Assembly (NCBI RefSeq): GCF_039614765.1
Contig: NZ_CP154879.1
Span: forward strand, 1,488,001-1,552,000
Source of the DNA: Castellaniella sp. MT123
GTDB lineage: Bacteria; Pseudomonadota; Gammaproteobacteria; Burkholderiales; Burkholderiaceae_B
Direction of reading: 5' to 3'
Length of the DNA: 64,000 bases
The notes under the pieces are model-generated. The model saw only the letters and a program-made list of their open reading frames with translations. It was not told the DNA's origin and searched no databases. Position 1 is the first letter of the stretch. Every line of letters begins with the position of its first letter. Shown here piece by piece: positions 27,389 through 36,973 of the stretch. Made by a program: the position numbers and the translations under genes.

Positions 27389-28312
27389 TCAGTAACCCCC
27401 CAGCACCCGCACATGCGCCACGGCGCTGCGTCCCAGGGCGGACAGGTCATAGCCGCCTTCGAGGAAGCTGACGATCCGTCCCTGCGCGGACTCGGCGGCC
27501 AGCTCGACCAGACGTTCGGTGATCCAGGCATAATCCGCCTCGACCAGTTTCAGGCTGCCCATGTCGTCTTCACGATGGGCATCGAATCCCGCCGACACCA
27601 GGATCAGCTCGGGTTGAAATCCCCGCAACGCGGGCAGCCAACGCTGTTCTACGACATCGCGCACGACTCGCCCATCGGAATAGGCGTCCACGGGGATATT
27701 GATCATGTTGGGCCCCGGATTCTCCTGGCGGGTGTCGGGAAACAGCGGATATTGGTAGAAACTGCACATCATGACCCGGTCTTCGTGCAAAAAGACTTCC
27801 TCGGTGCCATTGCCATGATGCACGTCAAAGTCCACAATCGCGACACGATTGAACCCGTACCGGTCCAGCGCATAGCGGGCCGCGACGGCGATGTTGTTGA
27901 AAAAGCAGAACCCCAGCGCCTGCCCGGGCCGCGCATGATGCCCCGGGGGACGGATGGCGCAAAAGGCAGTCCTGGCATGACCCTCCATGATCTCGTCGAG
28001 TGCAGTCAGCCCCGCCCCGGCGGCCGCCCAGGCGGCTTCCAGGGTTTCCGGGTTCATGATGGTGTCGGGGTCCACCGGAAAATACCCGTGTGCCGGCGCA
28101 TGCTGGCGCAGAAAGGACAGGTATTCCGGCGTATGCACCCTCAGCACGTCGTCCGGTGCGGCCGGACGGGCCTGGCGCTGGCACAGGAAATCCATCAGCC
28201 CGCTGGCGGCCAACTGATCGGCCACGGCATCCAGCCGCTGTGGGCATTCAGGATGCCACGCGCCCATTTCATGCAGGCGGCAGGCGGGATGAGTAATATA
28301 GAGCGTCTCCAT
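27389..28312 (-). CDS. Histone deacetylase-family amidohydrolase (AcuC/APAH-like)
   Basis: A 307-residue arginase/deacetylase-fold zinc enzyme. [13 protein letters not shown] holds the catalytic histidines, [13 protein letters not shown] the metal ligands and [15 protein letters not shown] the further ligand and substrate loop. Bacterial relatives deacetylate acetylpolyamines or acetyl-lysine on enzymes such as acetyl-CoA synthetase. It lies upstream of etfB on the same strand, with 76 bases between. Its start is only 10 bases from the divergent mltB start, so each promoter must lie inside the other gene. Confidence 0.9.
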   Translation of the reverse strand: METLYITHPACRLHEMGAWHPECPQRLDAVADQLAASGLMDFLCQRQARPAAPDDVLRVHTPEYLSFLRQHAPAHGYFPVDPDTIMNPETLEAAWAAAGAGLTALDEIMEGHARTAFCAIRPPGHHARPGQALGFCFFNNIAVAARYALDRYGFNRVAIVDFDVHHGNGTEEVFLHEDRVMMCSFYQYPLFPDTRQENPGPNMINIPVDAYSDGRVVRDVVEQRWLPALRGFQPELILVSAGFDAHREDDMGSLKLVEADYAWITERLVELAAESAQGRIVSFLEGGYDLSALGRSAVAHVRVLGGY

Positions 28313-28322
28313 AAGGGCGATT

Positions 28323-29480
28323 ATGTTCAGACCAACCCGTATTTTGCAAGTTGCCGTAGCGTCGCTGTTTCTGGCTGGTTGTGCCACCAGCAACGGAGGC
28401 CACGGAGCCAGCGCCGCTGGTCCTATGAATCAACAGAATCAAACGACCGTTTCAAACGATCGTATTAATTCTAGCAGAAACGGGAACTCGGGCAGGCCGG
28501 AATCCGGACCTGGCGATTTTCTGGATGCCCAAGGGCACTTGATCCCCGAGGTCCTGGCCTTCGCCCAGGAAACAGCCAAAACACGTCAAGTGCCGTTCAA
28601 TAACGTCGAATCGCTGCTGAAGTCCGCGCGATACGACACAACCGCGGTGCGCCTGATGACGCCGCCGCCCCGTACCGGTCGTATCCGCCGCGCCTGGCTC
28701 AGCTACCGAAAACGCCACGTCGACCCGATCCGCATCCGCCGGGGCGTCGAATTCTGGCAGGCGCACCGCCAGACCCTGGACCGGGTCAGCGCCCTGACCG
28801 GTGTTCCGGCCTCAATCATGGTGGCCATCATCGGCATCGAAACGGTCTATGGCCAATATACCGGCGACCACCGGGTGCTGGACACACTTACGACCTTGGG
28901 GTTTCGCTACCCTGATTCAAACCGGCCAGAACGCCAGACCATGTTTCGCAATCAGTTGGCCGACCTGATCGTGCTGGATTATCAGGGGGTGCTGGATGCC
29001 CGCACGGTCGAGGGCTCGTTCGCCGGCGCAATGGGATTGCCGCAATTCATGCCGGGCAGCCTGATGCACTACGCTGTCAGCCACGACGGCGGCAAACAGG
29101 TCGATCTGACCAACACCGACGACGCGATCGCTTCCGTCGGCAATTTCTTGAAACTGCACGGCTGGGTGCGCGACGTCCCCGCATTCGCCCCCGTCAGGCT
29201 GCCAGCCAACGCGGGCGATCTGACCCAGGACGGCCTGGACCCCCTGAGCGACTGGACCCATCTGGAAGCCGAAGGCGCACGGGCGCTGCCGGGTGGCGGA
29301 ACACGCTGGCAATCGCAGCCTCTGGGGGTGATCGACCTGCAGGACGAAATCCGGGGCACGCACGAATACCGCTGCGCCACCCCGAACTTTTTTGCCATTA
29401 CAAAATACAACCGCAGCTATTTTTATGCGGCATCCGTGGCCGATCTGGCCAGCGAGATCACGAACCGGATGGGTTCCTGA
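28323..29480 (+). CDS. mltB: Membrane-bound lytic murein transglycosylase B
   Basis: A 385-residue lipoprotein. The signal peptide ends in the lipobox LAGC (Cys at about 20). The catalytic glutamate is in IIGIETVYGQYTG near residue 178. LDTLTTLGFRYP, SFAGAMGLPQFMPGS and DAIASVGNFLKLHGW are the SltB-family motifs. It cleaves glycan strands to 1,6-anhydromuropeptides, which NagZ (encoded in this window) later recycles. Asn/Ser/Gly-rich residues 22-60 form a linker from the outer membrane. Confidence 0.94.
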   Translation: MFRPTRILQVAVASLFLAGCATSNGGHGASAAGPMNQQNQTTVSNDRINSSRNGNSGRPESGPGDFLDAQGHLIPEVLAFAQETAKTRQVPFNNVESLLKSARYDTTAVRLMTPPPRTGRIRRAWLSYRKRHVDPIRIRRGVEFWQAHRQTLDRVSALTGVPASIMVAIIGIETVYGQYTGDHRVLDTLTTLGFRYPDSNRPERQTMFRNQLADLIVLDYQGVLDARTVEGSFAGAMGLPQFMPGSLMHYAVSHDGGKQVDLTNTDDAIASVGNFLKLHGWVRDVPAFAPVRLPANAGDLTQDGLDPLSDWTHLEAEGARALPGGGTRWQSQPLGVIDLQDEIRGTHEYRCATPNFFAITKYNRSYFYAASVADLASEITNRMGS

Positions 29481-29515
29481 GCATCCCGGCGCCCACCAGG
29501 ACGCCGGGTGAAGGA

Positions 29516-30421
29516 TCAGCCAAACACGCCGGTGGACAGATACCGGTCGCCGCGATCGCAGACAATGAACACGATCGTGGCGTCACGCACCGTCGCGGCC
29601 ACCCGAAGCGCGGCAACCGCCGCGCCGGCCGACGAAATCCCGCCGAAAATGCCTTCTTCGGCCGCCAGGCGCCGTGCCATGGACTCGGCCTCTTCCTGCG
29701 TGATCGGTTCGAAGGCGTCGACCTGGGCTGGATGATAGATGCTGGGCTGGTAGGCTTCCGGCCATTTGCGGATGCCCGGGATGTGGGCGCCCTCGGCGGG
29801 CTGGGCACCGATGACCCGGATGGCGGGATTGCGCTCGCGCAGGTAGGAACCCACGCCCATGATCGTGCCTGTCGTGCCCATGGCGCTGACGAAATGCGTC
29901 ACCTGGCCATCGGTCTGTTCCCAGATCTCGGGCCCAGTGGTTTCCCGGTGAGCACGTGGATTGTCCTCATTGGAGAACTGGTCCAGCACGACACCCTTGC
30001 CCTCGGCCTGCATGCGCAGGGCCTCGTCGCGGGCGAATTCCATGCCGCCCTGGTCGGCAGGCGTCAGGATCAGTTCGGCCCCGTAGGCCGTCATGGCCGC
30101 GCAGCGTTCCTGTGACGAGTTGTCGGGCATCAGCAGGATCATGTGATATCCCCGCACTGCGGCGGCCATGGCCAGGGCGATCCCGGTATTGCCGCTGGTG
30201 GCCTCGATGAGGGTGTCGCCCGGCCGGATGTCACCGCGCAATTCCGCTTGGCGGATCATGCAGAGCGCAGCCCGGTCCTTGACCGAGCCGGCCGGATTAT
30301 TGCCTTCGAGCTTGGCCAGGATGACGTTGCCGCGTGCCGCGCCGAATGCTTCGGGCAGACGTTGCAAACGCACCAGAGGGGTGGAGCCGACGATGTCTTC
30401 GATGGTGGGATAGGTTTTCAT
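29516..30421 (-). CDS. cysM: Cysteine synthase B (O-acetylserine sulfhydrylase)
   Basis: CysM (301 residues) makes cysteine from O-acetylserine and sulfide or thiosulfate. The PLP lysine is in NNPAGSVKDRAALCMI near residue 42. EATSGNTGIALAMAA binds the substrate, MGTTGTIMGVGSYLRE is the phosphate loop, and GISSAGAAVAALRVA lies near the end. The start MKTYPTIED at 30421 is family-typical; an ATG twelve bases upstream (30433) is possible. Neither has a strong ribosome site. Confidence 0.94.
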   Translation of the reverse strand: MKTYPTIEDIVGSTPLVRLQRLPEAFGAARGNVILAKLEGNNPAGSVKDRAALCMIRQAELRGDIRPGDTLIEATSGNTGIALAMAAAVRGYHMILLMPDNSSQERCAAMTAYGAELILTPADQGGMEFARDEALRMQAEGKGVVLDQFSNEDNPRAHRETTGPEIWEQTDGQVTHFVSAMGTTGTIMGVGSYLRERNPAIRVIGAQPAEGAHIPGIRKWPEAYQPSIYHPAQVDAFEPITQEEAESMARRLAAEEGIFGGISSAGAAVAALRVAATVRDATIVFIVCDRGDRYLSTGVFG

Positions 30422-30598
30422 GGACAAAATCATACACCCGGCCAACGCGGTCGGCCGGGCTTGTCCGTCAGACAAATAAGCTTATCGATCCAGGTCATAT
30501 GCGCACCCGTGCGAAGGCCATCGACCCGCGCACAAACCCGGAGCGCACTCCCTCGAACCATACCGTCCGGCCCATTCACGAATCGACCGGACGGGACA

Positions 30599-31057
30599 TT
30601 ACCGTTTCTGTGAGGACACCCTGCCCGCCGGCGCGACCTTTGTGGCGTCGGCCGCCTGCCGCTCCTGGGCGCCTTGTCCCGACAGACGCATGCCCCCGCC
30701 ATCGATGGTCAACCCGGCGGACTGCAAGGTCTGGGCACGGCGCGGCCCGATGCCGCGCACCCGGTCGGACAGATCCGCGAAGGACAGATATTTCCCGCCA
30801 CGGGTCCGCTCGTCGAGGATGACCTGGGCCGTCTTGGAGCCAATGCCCCGGACGCCTTTCAGCTGATCCAGGGTTGCCGTATTGAGATCGACGGCACCGG
30901 CCGTTCCCGCCCAGGTCAGGGCGGCCAGGCTGGCGGCCCTGACGGTACGGGACAATCGCGGGGCGGCGGGCAGACGCCAGTGCCGGCCACGCGGCTGGCT
31001 GGACGGCACGGCGTCCGGCCGGGCCTGGGCGACGGTGTTATGCAGGAAGGGGTTCAT
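30599..31057 (-). CDS. ComEA-like helix-hairpin-helix protein
   Basis: A 152-residue protein with a signal-anchor-like stretch (SLAALTWAGTAGAVDLN, about residues 42-58) and then one helix-hairpin-helix pair: LNTATLDQLKGVRGIGSKTA followed by LSDRVRGIGPRRAQTLQSAG. This is the DNA-binding core of ComEA, the periplasmic receptor used in DNA uptake. CAGGAG lies before ATG 31057. The tail after the HhH is low-complexity and probably unstructured. Whether it acts in competence is unknown; no comEC is nearby. Confidence 0.8.
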   Translation of the reverse strand: MNPFLHNTVAQARPDAVPSSQPRGRHWRLPAAPRLSRTVRAASLAALTWAGTAGAVDLNTATLDQLKGVRGIGSKTAQVILDERTRGGKYLSFADLSDRVRGIGPRRAQTLQSAGLTIDGGGMRLSGQGAQERQAADATKVAPAGRVSSQKR

Positions 31058-31193
31058 AACGGAGCTCCTGTCGAATTGAAAGAGGTCCGTCCATGATGCC
31101 GGCAACGCCGCGCCGGCGGTCGATGCCTTGATCGGTTTTGTCACTGCGGAAAAACCGAACCTGTCGGATCGGCAAGCGCTGGCCCGACCGCCG

Positions 31194-32192
31194 CTATCGC
31201 AACTGCCCGCCTTCGAGCAGGCACTGGACGTAGGCGCTGACGCCGGTCTGCACGTCGCAGAACGCCCCTGTGTATCCCGCCGCCCGCAACTGGCCGAGGT
31301 TCGCTTGGGTGTGGCTCTGATAGCGCCCCTTCAGGTCGTCCGGAAACGGGATGTAGCGCAGTTGACCGCCCGCCACCAGTTCTTCCAGCGGCAGGGCCAG
31401 CTGGCCGCGGTGTACCCGCAGGCTGTTGACCACGGACTGCGCCACGTCGTTGAACGGCTGGGCGCGTCCGGTGCCACAGTTGAAGATGCCCGAGACTTCG
31501 GGATGATCCAGAAAATGCAGATTCACCCGCACGACGTCATCGATGTAGACGAAATCGCGCTGCTGCCCCCCGTCGGGATAACCGTCCCAGCCGCCGAACA
31601 GGCGCACGTGGCCTTCTTCCACATACTGGTTCATGTTGTGAAAGGCGACCGAAGCCATGCGGCCTTTATGCTGTTCGTGGGGACCATAGACGTTGAAATA
31701 CCGCAGACCCACGACCTGGGCGGTGAGTTTGTCCATGCGGCGCCGCAGCACCTGATCGAACAGCAGCTTGGAATAGCCGTAGACGTTCAACGGAGATTCA
31801 TTGGCGGGATCCTCGACATAGCGCGGGCCGGCGCCATAGACAGCCGCCGAGGACGCATACAGGAACGGGATTTCACGGTCCTGGCAGTATTCGAAGAGTT
31901 CCAGCGTGACGCGGAAGTTGTTGTCCATCATGTACTGGCCGTTGCGCTCGGTCGTGTCCGAGCAGGCCCCCTGATGGAACACGGCATCCGGACGGGGCAG
32001 CTCGCCCGTCAGGACGCGGCGGCGGAATTCGTCCTTGTGCAGATAATCGCCAATCCGCAGATCGACCAGATTGCGGAATTTGTCGCCGTCGGTCAGATCG
32101 TCGACCGCCAGAATGTCCGAAATACCGCGGGCATTGAGCCCGCGTACCAGGTTGCTGCCGATGAAGCCGGCCGCGCCGGTGACTACGATCAT
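31194..32192 (-). CDS. hldD: ADP-L-glycero-D-manno-heptose 6-epimerase
   Basis: HldD (332 residues) makes the last step of the LPS-core heptose precursor. NADP binding [15 protein letters not shown] is at the N terminus. [12 protein letters not shown] and YASSAAVYG lie in the active site, and the catalytic YGYSKLLFD follows near residue 139. [20 protein letters not shown] completes the signature. Its ATG overlaps the hldA stop by four bases, so kinase and epimerase are coupled. Confidence 0.96.
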   Translation of the reverse strand: MIVVTGAAGFIGSNLVRGLNARGISDILAVDDLTDGDKFRNLVDLRIGDYLHKDEFRRRVLTGELPRPDAVFHQGACSDTTERNGQYMMDNNFRVTLELFEYCQDREIPFLYASSAAVYGAGPRYVEDPANESPLNVYGYSKLLFDQVLRRRMDKLTAQVVGLRYFNVYGPHEQHKGRMASVAFHNMNQYVEEGHVRLFGGWDGYPDGGQQRDFVYIDDVVRVNLHFLDHPEVSGIFNCGTGRAQPFNDVAQSVVNSLRVHRGQLALPLEELVAGGQLRYIPFPDDLKGRYQSHTQANLGQLRAAGYTGAFCDVQTGVSAYVQCLLEGGQLR

Positions 32193-33124
32193 GATGACAA
32201 CTCCTCTGCCGTCACAATGGATGTTCCCAGTTTGCCGACGACGATGCCACCGGCCCGGTTGGCCCACAGCATCGCATCGTACCAGTCCAGGCCCGCTGCC
32301 CGGGTGACGGCCAACGTGGCCAGTACGGTGTCCCCCGCCCCGGAGACGTCGAAGACTTCGTGGGCCTGGGCATCGGCATGCTGGCGACCCGCCGCCGTGT
32401 ACAGGGTCATGCCCTGTTCCGAGCGGGTGACCAACAGCGCCTCGAGGTTCAGTTCCTGACGCATCGCCTGGGCGCGGCGGGTCAGGTCGTCTTCGGAGTC
32501 CCAACGGCCGACCGCATCCTGCATCTCGCTGCGATTGGGCGTGACCAGCGTGGCGCCCTGGTAACGTCGATATTGGTGCCCCTTGGGATCGACCAGCACC
32601 GGGACACCCGCATCTCGGGCCGCCTGGATCAGGGGCTCCACACGCGCCAGCGCGCCTTTTGCGTAGTCCGACAGGACCAGCAGGTCGTAATCCGCCAGAG
32701 CCGCGCGAAATTCCGTATCCAGGGCATCCAGCGCCTGGGAACCGGGGCCCTGTTCGAAATCGACACGCAACAACTGCTGCTGGCGCCCTAGCACACGCAT
32801 CTTCAGCGTCGTGTCCATGCCTTCGGCGTCTTCGACCAGCCCGTCATGGATGCCCGACCCACGCACTAGCGCCCGGACCCGCGCCCCCGCCTCGTCGGAA
32901 CCCACGATCCCCATGAGCCCAACCTGTGCGCCCAGGGCCGCGATGTTCCGGGCGACGTTCGCCGCGCCACCCAGACGATCCTCGCGCCGGGCGACTCGCA
33001 CCACGGGGACGGGCGCCTCCGGCGAAATGCGGTCCACCTCGCCGAACCAGTAGCGGTCCAGCATGATGTCACCCACCACCAGAATCCGCGCCGCATGAAC
33101 GGCCGACGCCGGAAACAGCTTCAT
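32189..33124 (-). CDS. hldA: D-beta-D-heptose 7-phosphate kinase (RfaE domain I only)
   Basis: A 311-residue PfkB-family kinase equal to the first half of E. coli Hld[21 protein letters not shown] opens the protein, [17 protein letters not shown] is the first PfkB signature, and [15 protein letters not shown] supplies the catalytic base near residue 256. The adenylyltransferase half is absent, as in other betaproteobacteria where it is a separate gene, and it is not in this window. Start and stop both overlap neighbours (lapB and hldD) by four bases. Confidence 0.95.
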   Translation of the reverse strand: MKLFPASAVHAARILVVGDIMLDRYWFGEVDRISPEAPVPVVRVARREDRLGGAANVARNIAALGAQVGLMGIVGSDEAGARVRALVRGSGIHDGLVEDAEGMDTTLKMRVLGRQQQLLRVDFEQGPGSQALDALDTEFRAALADYDLLVLSDYAKGALARVEPLIQAARDAGVPVLVDPKGHQYRRYQGATLVTPNRSEMQDAVGRWDSEDDLTRRAQAMRQELNLEALLVTRSEQGMTLYTAAGRQHADAQAHEVFDVSGAGDTVLATLAVTRAAGLDWYDAMLWANRAGGIVVGKLGTSIVTAEELSS

Positions 33125-34338
33125 CGAATTTCCTCCAGGCGTCGAGGCCGATAGGTTTCCCAGGCATTGCATCCCGGGCATTGCCAGTAATAGCGGCGAG
33201 CTTCGAACCCGCACTGACTGCAGGCATAGCGATCGAGCCGCTGGGTATGTTTGTGAATCAGGCTGCGCAGCAGACCGAGGTCCAGATCGGCACCCGGGAT
33301 CAGGCTGTTGCGCGTGCCGTGGTCGCCTTCCTGGGACAGCTCGACTTCCAGCAGGCGATCGAGCCCCAGCAGCGAGGGATGGGCCCGCAACGCCTGACGG
33401 GCAAAGGACCAGGCCGGCTCCACGCCATCCCGGGCGCGCAAGGCGCGAAAGACGACATTGAACAAGTCCAGGGTCGGCATCATCGCATATTGCGCCCGGA
33501 GCAACTCGAGACATTCCTCGGCGCGCCCCAGGATTGTGCAGCAGGCCAGCAAAGGCTCGGCCACCAGCCCCGCGTATTCCGGCGCGGTGTTCAGGACATC
33601 CCGCAGTTGCACGCGTTGCGCTTCGACATCCCCGCGTCTGGCGGACCACTGGGCGCGCAACAGACGGATGCGGGTCTCGGAGGCCGGCGTGGCGCCGTTC
33701 TGACGTGCGGCGTTTTCAGCCGCATCCAGAGCCAGGGCGGCAGCATCGAAATCGACCGGATCGGATTCCAGCAGCACCTGGGCACGCTCGCAGTGATAGT
33801 GGGCGAGCTGCGGCACCGGTTCGTCGGCGCGGCCGCGCAGCTGTTGAACAGCCTCGATGGCTCGCGGCCAGTCGTGCTCGGATTCGTAAATGCGGATCAG
33901 GGCACGGATGGCTTCCTGGGCGTGGCGCGTATGCGCGATGGCCTGGAAACCGTGTTCCGCCCGATCGAGCATCCCGGCCTTCAGGAAATCCTGGGCAAGT
34001 TCAAACTGCGCATTCTCGCGGTCGGCCAATGGCAGGTCCTCGCGGGAAAGCAGGCTTTGATGCACACGGATCGCCCGCTCGATCTCGCCTCGGCGTCGAA
34101 ACAGGCTGCCCAGCGCAAAGTGCAGTTCCGTGGTTTCGGGGTCGAGCTTGGCCACCTCGATGAACGCGTCGATGGCGCGGTCAGGCTCTTCGTTCAGCAG
34201 GAAATTCAGGCCTCTGAAGTAGGAATCGGGCAATGTCCGTGTTTCCGACAGCATCTGCCGGAAATCGAAACGCGCCGCGAGCCATCCCAGGCCGAACAGG
34301 ACCGGGACGATGATCAGCCACCAGGGTTCGAAATCCAC
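33121..34338 (-). CDS. lapB: Lipopolysaccharide assembly protein B
   Basis: LapB/YciM (405 residues) is a cytoplasmic TPR protein anchored by an N-terminal helix (WWLIIVPVLFGLGWLAA). About seven to nine TPR units fill residues 45-350. A rubredoxin-like metal domain closes the protein (CSQCGF then CPGCNAW). LapB promotes FtsH degradation of LpxC and so tunes LPS synthesis. Here it sits directly before hldA-hldD, joining LPS control to core-sugar synthesis. Confidence 0.95.
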   Translation of the reverse strand: MDFEPWWLIIVPVLFGLGWLAARFDFRQMLSETRTLPDSYFRGLNFLLNEEPDRAIDAFIEVAKLDPETTELHFALGSLFRRRGEIERAIRVHQSLLSREDLPLADRENAQFELAQDFLKAGMLDRAEHGFQAIAHTRHAQEAIRALIRIYESEHDWPRAIEAVQQLRGRADEPVPQLAHYHCERAQVLLESDPVDFDAAALALDAAENAARQNGATPASETRIRLLRAQWSARRGDVEAQRVQLRDVLNTAPEYAGLVAEPLLACCTILGRAEECLELLRAQYAMMPTLDLFNVVFRALRARDGVEPAWSFARQALRAHPSLLGLDRLLEVELSQEGDHGTRNSLIPGADLDLGLLRSLIHKHTQRLDRYACSQCGFEARRYYWQCPGCNAWETYRPRRLEEIR

Positions 34339-34353
34339 GCGAGTCCTGCCCGG

Positions 34354-34677
34354 TCAGAGTGGAGCCAGGGGCGCCACGGTTTCCGGGATGACAGGCCCGG
34401 ACGTCGACAACGGATGCGCGAGCGCATCCTGGGCACGGGATAGTTCGCGCCGTAAGCGGTTGATCTCGCGCCGTCGGCGCAGCACCGCGGTGAACGCCAC
34501 CAGCAGGCCGAAGACCACGCCCAGCACGAAAGCCGCGAGCATCACCACGATCAGGGGCACCTGATGCAGCACTCGATCGGAGAAGAAGCCGACATCCACC
34601 GGTGCCGTGTTTTTCAGGGCAAAAAGCAGCACGATGACGAAGATCACCAGGCGCAACAGCCAGACCAGATAGCGCAT
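34354..34677 (-). CDS. lapA: Lipopolysaccharide assembly protein A domain protein
   Basis: A 107-residue inner-membrane protein with two hydrophobic helices (LLRLVIFVIVLLFAL and VPLIVVMLAAFVLGVVFGLL) and a basic coiled-coil tail RRRREINRLRRELSRAQ, the LapA (DUF1049) layout. ATG 34677 has AGGAG nine bases upstream. It is followed by lapB after 15 bases, the usual pair. Confidence 0.9.
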   Translation of the reverse strand: MRYLVWLLRLVIFVIVLLFALKNTAPVDVGFFSDRVLHQVPLIVVMLAAFVLGVVFGLLVAFTAVLRRRREINRLRRELSRAQDALAHPLSTSGPVIPETVAPLAPL

Positions 34678-34794
34678 ATGCCACGCTCCTCGAGACGGAA
34701 TCCCGACATTGTAAGGGGAAAAAAATCGGCGACCCGCGGGCCGCCGATTCAATCCAGTCTGAAATCATCCACGGGGATGATTTCGTATCCGGAG

Positions 34795-35154
34795 TCATTC
34801 ATTGTAAAGACGCATCTGATACAAGTCCGCGACCGTCGCTGGTTCATCCGGGTCACCGGCATCCGGCCCCAGATCCACCCGCTCGCGCAATTCCTTGCCG
34901 GGCTTGAAGTGCGGCACCAGTTTGGCTGGCACCAGCACTTTTTCGCCGGATTTCGGATTGCGCCCGACACGCGGCTGGCGCTGCGACAACGAGAAGCTGC
35001 CAAAGCCGCGAATCTCGATGCGCTGGCCCTGGGCCAGCGCATCGGACATCGCGTCCAGTACCGTTTTCACTGCCAGGTCCATATCGCGGATCGCCAGTTG
35101 TGGATAGCGACCCGCCAGCATGGCAATGAGCTCGGACTTGGTCAGACCAGGCAT
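34795..35154 (-). CDS. ihfB: Integration host factor beta subunit
   Basis: IhfB (119 residues) is a DNA-bending histone-like protein. [30 protein letters not shown] and the beta-arm [15 protein letters not shown] with its minor-groove proline are clear. A C-terminal extension of about 25 acidic residues ([14 protein letters not shown]) goes beyond the E. coli length of 94. Its ATG shares a base with the rpsA stop (TGATG), a translational coupling also seen in other proteobacteria. Confidence 0.95.
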   Translation of the reverse strand: MPGLTKSELIAMLAGRYPQLAIRDMDLAVKTVLDAMSDALAQGQRIEIRGFGSFSLSQRQPRVGRNPKSGEKVLVPAKLVPHFKPGKELRERVDLGPDAGDPDEPATVADLYQMRLYNE

Positions 35155-36866
35155 CAGTTGTCGCGCTGCTGATCGAGTTTGGCCTTCAGCAGGGCACCCA
35201 GATTGGTGGTCCCCGAGGAGGCGCTGGCTTCGGTCATACGCTGGATGGTCTCGGCCGTTTCCGCATTGTCGCGCGCCTTGATCGACAGCTGGATCGAACG
35301 CACCTTGCGGTCGATGTTGACGATCATGGTTTCGACTTGGTCACCCGCATGCAGCACGGTGGTCGCGTCTTCGACGCGGCCGGCGGAGATTTCAGATGCG
35401 CGCAGGTAGCCTTCGACGTCCACGGACAGGGTCACGACCGCGCCCTTGGGCTCGACGGATTTCACCGTGCCGGAGAGGACGGCACCCTTGTCGTAAGTGG
35501 CCACGAAGTTGTTGAACGGATCGCCTTCGAGCTGCTTGACGCCCAGGGAGATGCGTTCCTTGTCGGTGTCGATACCCAGCACCACGGCGTCGAGCTCGTC
35601 GCCCTTCTTGAAGTTGCGCACGGCTTCTTCGCCGGTTTCCGTCCAGGAGATGTCGGACAGATGCACCAGGCCGTCGATACCGCCCGGCAGACCAACGAAC
35701 ACGCCGAAGTCGGTGATGGACTTGATCGCGCCGTGGACCTTGTCGCCACGCTTGAAGTTGGCGGCGAAGTCTTCCCACGGATTGGGGCGGCACTGCTTCA
35801 TGCCCAGCGAGATGCGGCGGCGATCCTCGTCGATTTCGAGGACCATGACTTCGACTTCCTCGCCCAGGGTGACGACCTTGCGCGGATCGACGTTCTTGTT
35901 GGTCCAGTCCATTTCGGAGACGTGCACCAGACCCTCGATGCCGGCTTCGACTTCGACGAACGCGCCGTAGTCGGTCAGGTTGGTGACCTTGCCGAACAGG
36001 CGGGTGCCTTGCGGGTAGCGGCGGCCCAGGCCGATCCAGGGATCTTCGCCCAGTTGCTTGACGCCCAGCGACACGCGCTGCTTTTCCTGGTCGAACTTGA
36101 GGACCTTGGCTTCGATTTCCTGACCCACCTGAAGGACTTCGGAGGGGTGGCGGACACGACGCCAGGCCATGTCGGTGATGTGCAGCAGGCCATCGATGCC
36201 GCCCAGGTCGACGAACGCGCCGTAGTCGGTGATGTTCTTCACGATGCCCTTGACCACCGCACCTTCGTGCAGGTTCTCGAGCAGCTTTTCGCGTTCCTCG
36301 CCCATGCTGGCTTCGAGCACGGCACGGCGCGACAGCACGACGTTGTTGCGCTTGCGGTCGAGCTTGATGACCTTGAATTCGAGGGTCTTGCCTTCGTAGG
36401 GGGTGGTGTCCTTGACGGGACGCAGATCGACCAGCGAACCGGGCAGGAACGCGCGGATGCCGTTGGTCATGACCGTCAGGCCGCCCTTGACCTTGCCGGT
36501 GATGGTGCCGTTGACCAGTTCGCCGGATTCCAGGGCTTGTTCCAGCTGCAGCCAGGCCGACAGGCGCTTGGCACGGTCACGCGACAGGATGGTGTCGCCA
36601 TAGCCGTTTTCCAGGGAATCGATGGCCACGGACACGAAATCGCCGTCCTGGACTTCCAGTTCGCCCTGATCGTTCAGGAATTCTTCCAGGGGGATGTAGG
36701 CTTCGGACTTCAGGCCTGCATTGACCACGACGAAATTGTGGTCGACGCGCACGACTTCGGCCGAAATGACCTCGCCGGAGCGCATGTTCTGATCCTTGAT
36801 GCTTGCGGCAAACAGATCGGCAAAGCTTTCGCCGCCCAGCGCGGCTTCGGTGGTAAGGGTGGACAT
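35154..36866 (-). CDS. rpsA: 30S ribosomal protein S1
   Basis: S1 (570 residues) has six OB-fold S1 repeats. The first two bind the ribosome ([20 protein letters not shown]) and the later ones bind [43 protein letters not shown] and [20 protein letters not shown] are the most regular. ATG 36866 starts the conserved MSTLTTEA; the open frame begins ten codons earlier. The Shine-Dalgarno is weak, as is usual for the self-regulated rpsA, and a GCCCC/GGGGC hairpin lies in the leader (36883-36894). Confidence 0.97.
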   Translation of the reverse strand: MSTLTTEAALGGESFADLFAASIKDQNMRSGEVISAEVVRVDHNFVVVNAGLKSEAYIPLEEFLNDQGELEVQDGDFVSVAIDSLENGYGDTILSRDRAKRLSAWLQLEQALESGELVNGTITGKVKGGLTVMTNGIRAFLPGSLVDLRPVKDTTPYEGKTLEFKVIKLDRKRNNVVLSRRAVLEASMGEEREKLLENLHEGAVVKGIVKNITDYGAFVDLGGIDGLLHITDMAWRRVRHPSEVLQVGQEIEAKVLKFDQEKQRVSLGVKQLGEDPWIGLGRRYPQGTRLFGKVTNLTDYGAFVEVEAGIEGLVHVSEMDWTNKNVDPRKVVTLGEEVEVMVLEIDEDRRRISLGMKQCRPNPWEDFAANFKRGDKVHGAIKSITDFGVFVGLPGGIDGLVHLSDISWTETGEEAVRNFKKGDELDAVVLGIDTDKERISLGVKQLEGDPFNNFVATYDKGAVLSGTVKSVEPKGAVVTLSVDVEGYLRASEISAGRVEDATTVLHAGDQVETMIVNIDRKVRSIQLSIKARDNAETAETIQRMTEASASSGTTNLGALLKAKLDQQRDN

Positions 36867-36973
36867 GAACAGTAATCCATACGCCCCGAGGGGCAATCAT
36901 GACACGCCAGGATTTCCCCGGCGGAGTGAGCAAAAATCCCGCATGACGGCAGCCGGAAGACCGACAGGATCCG

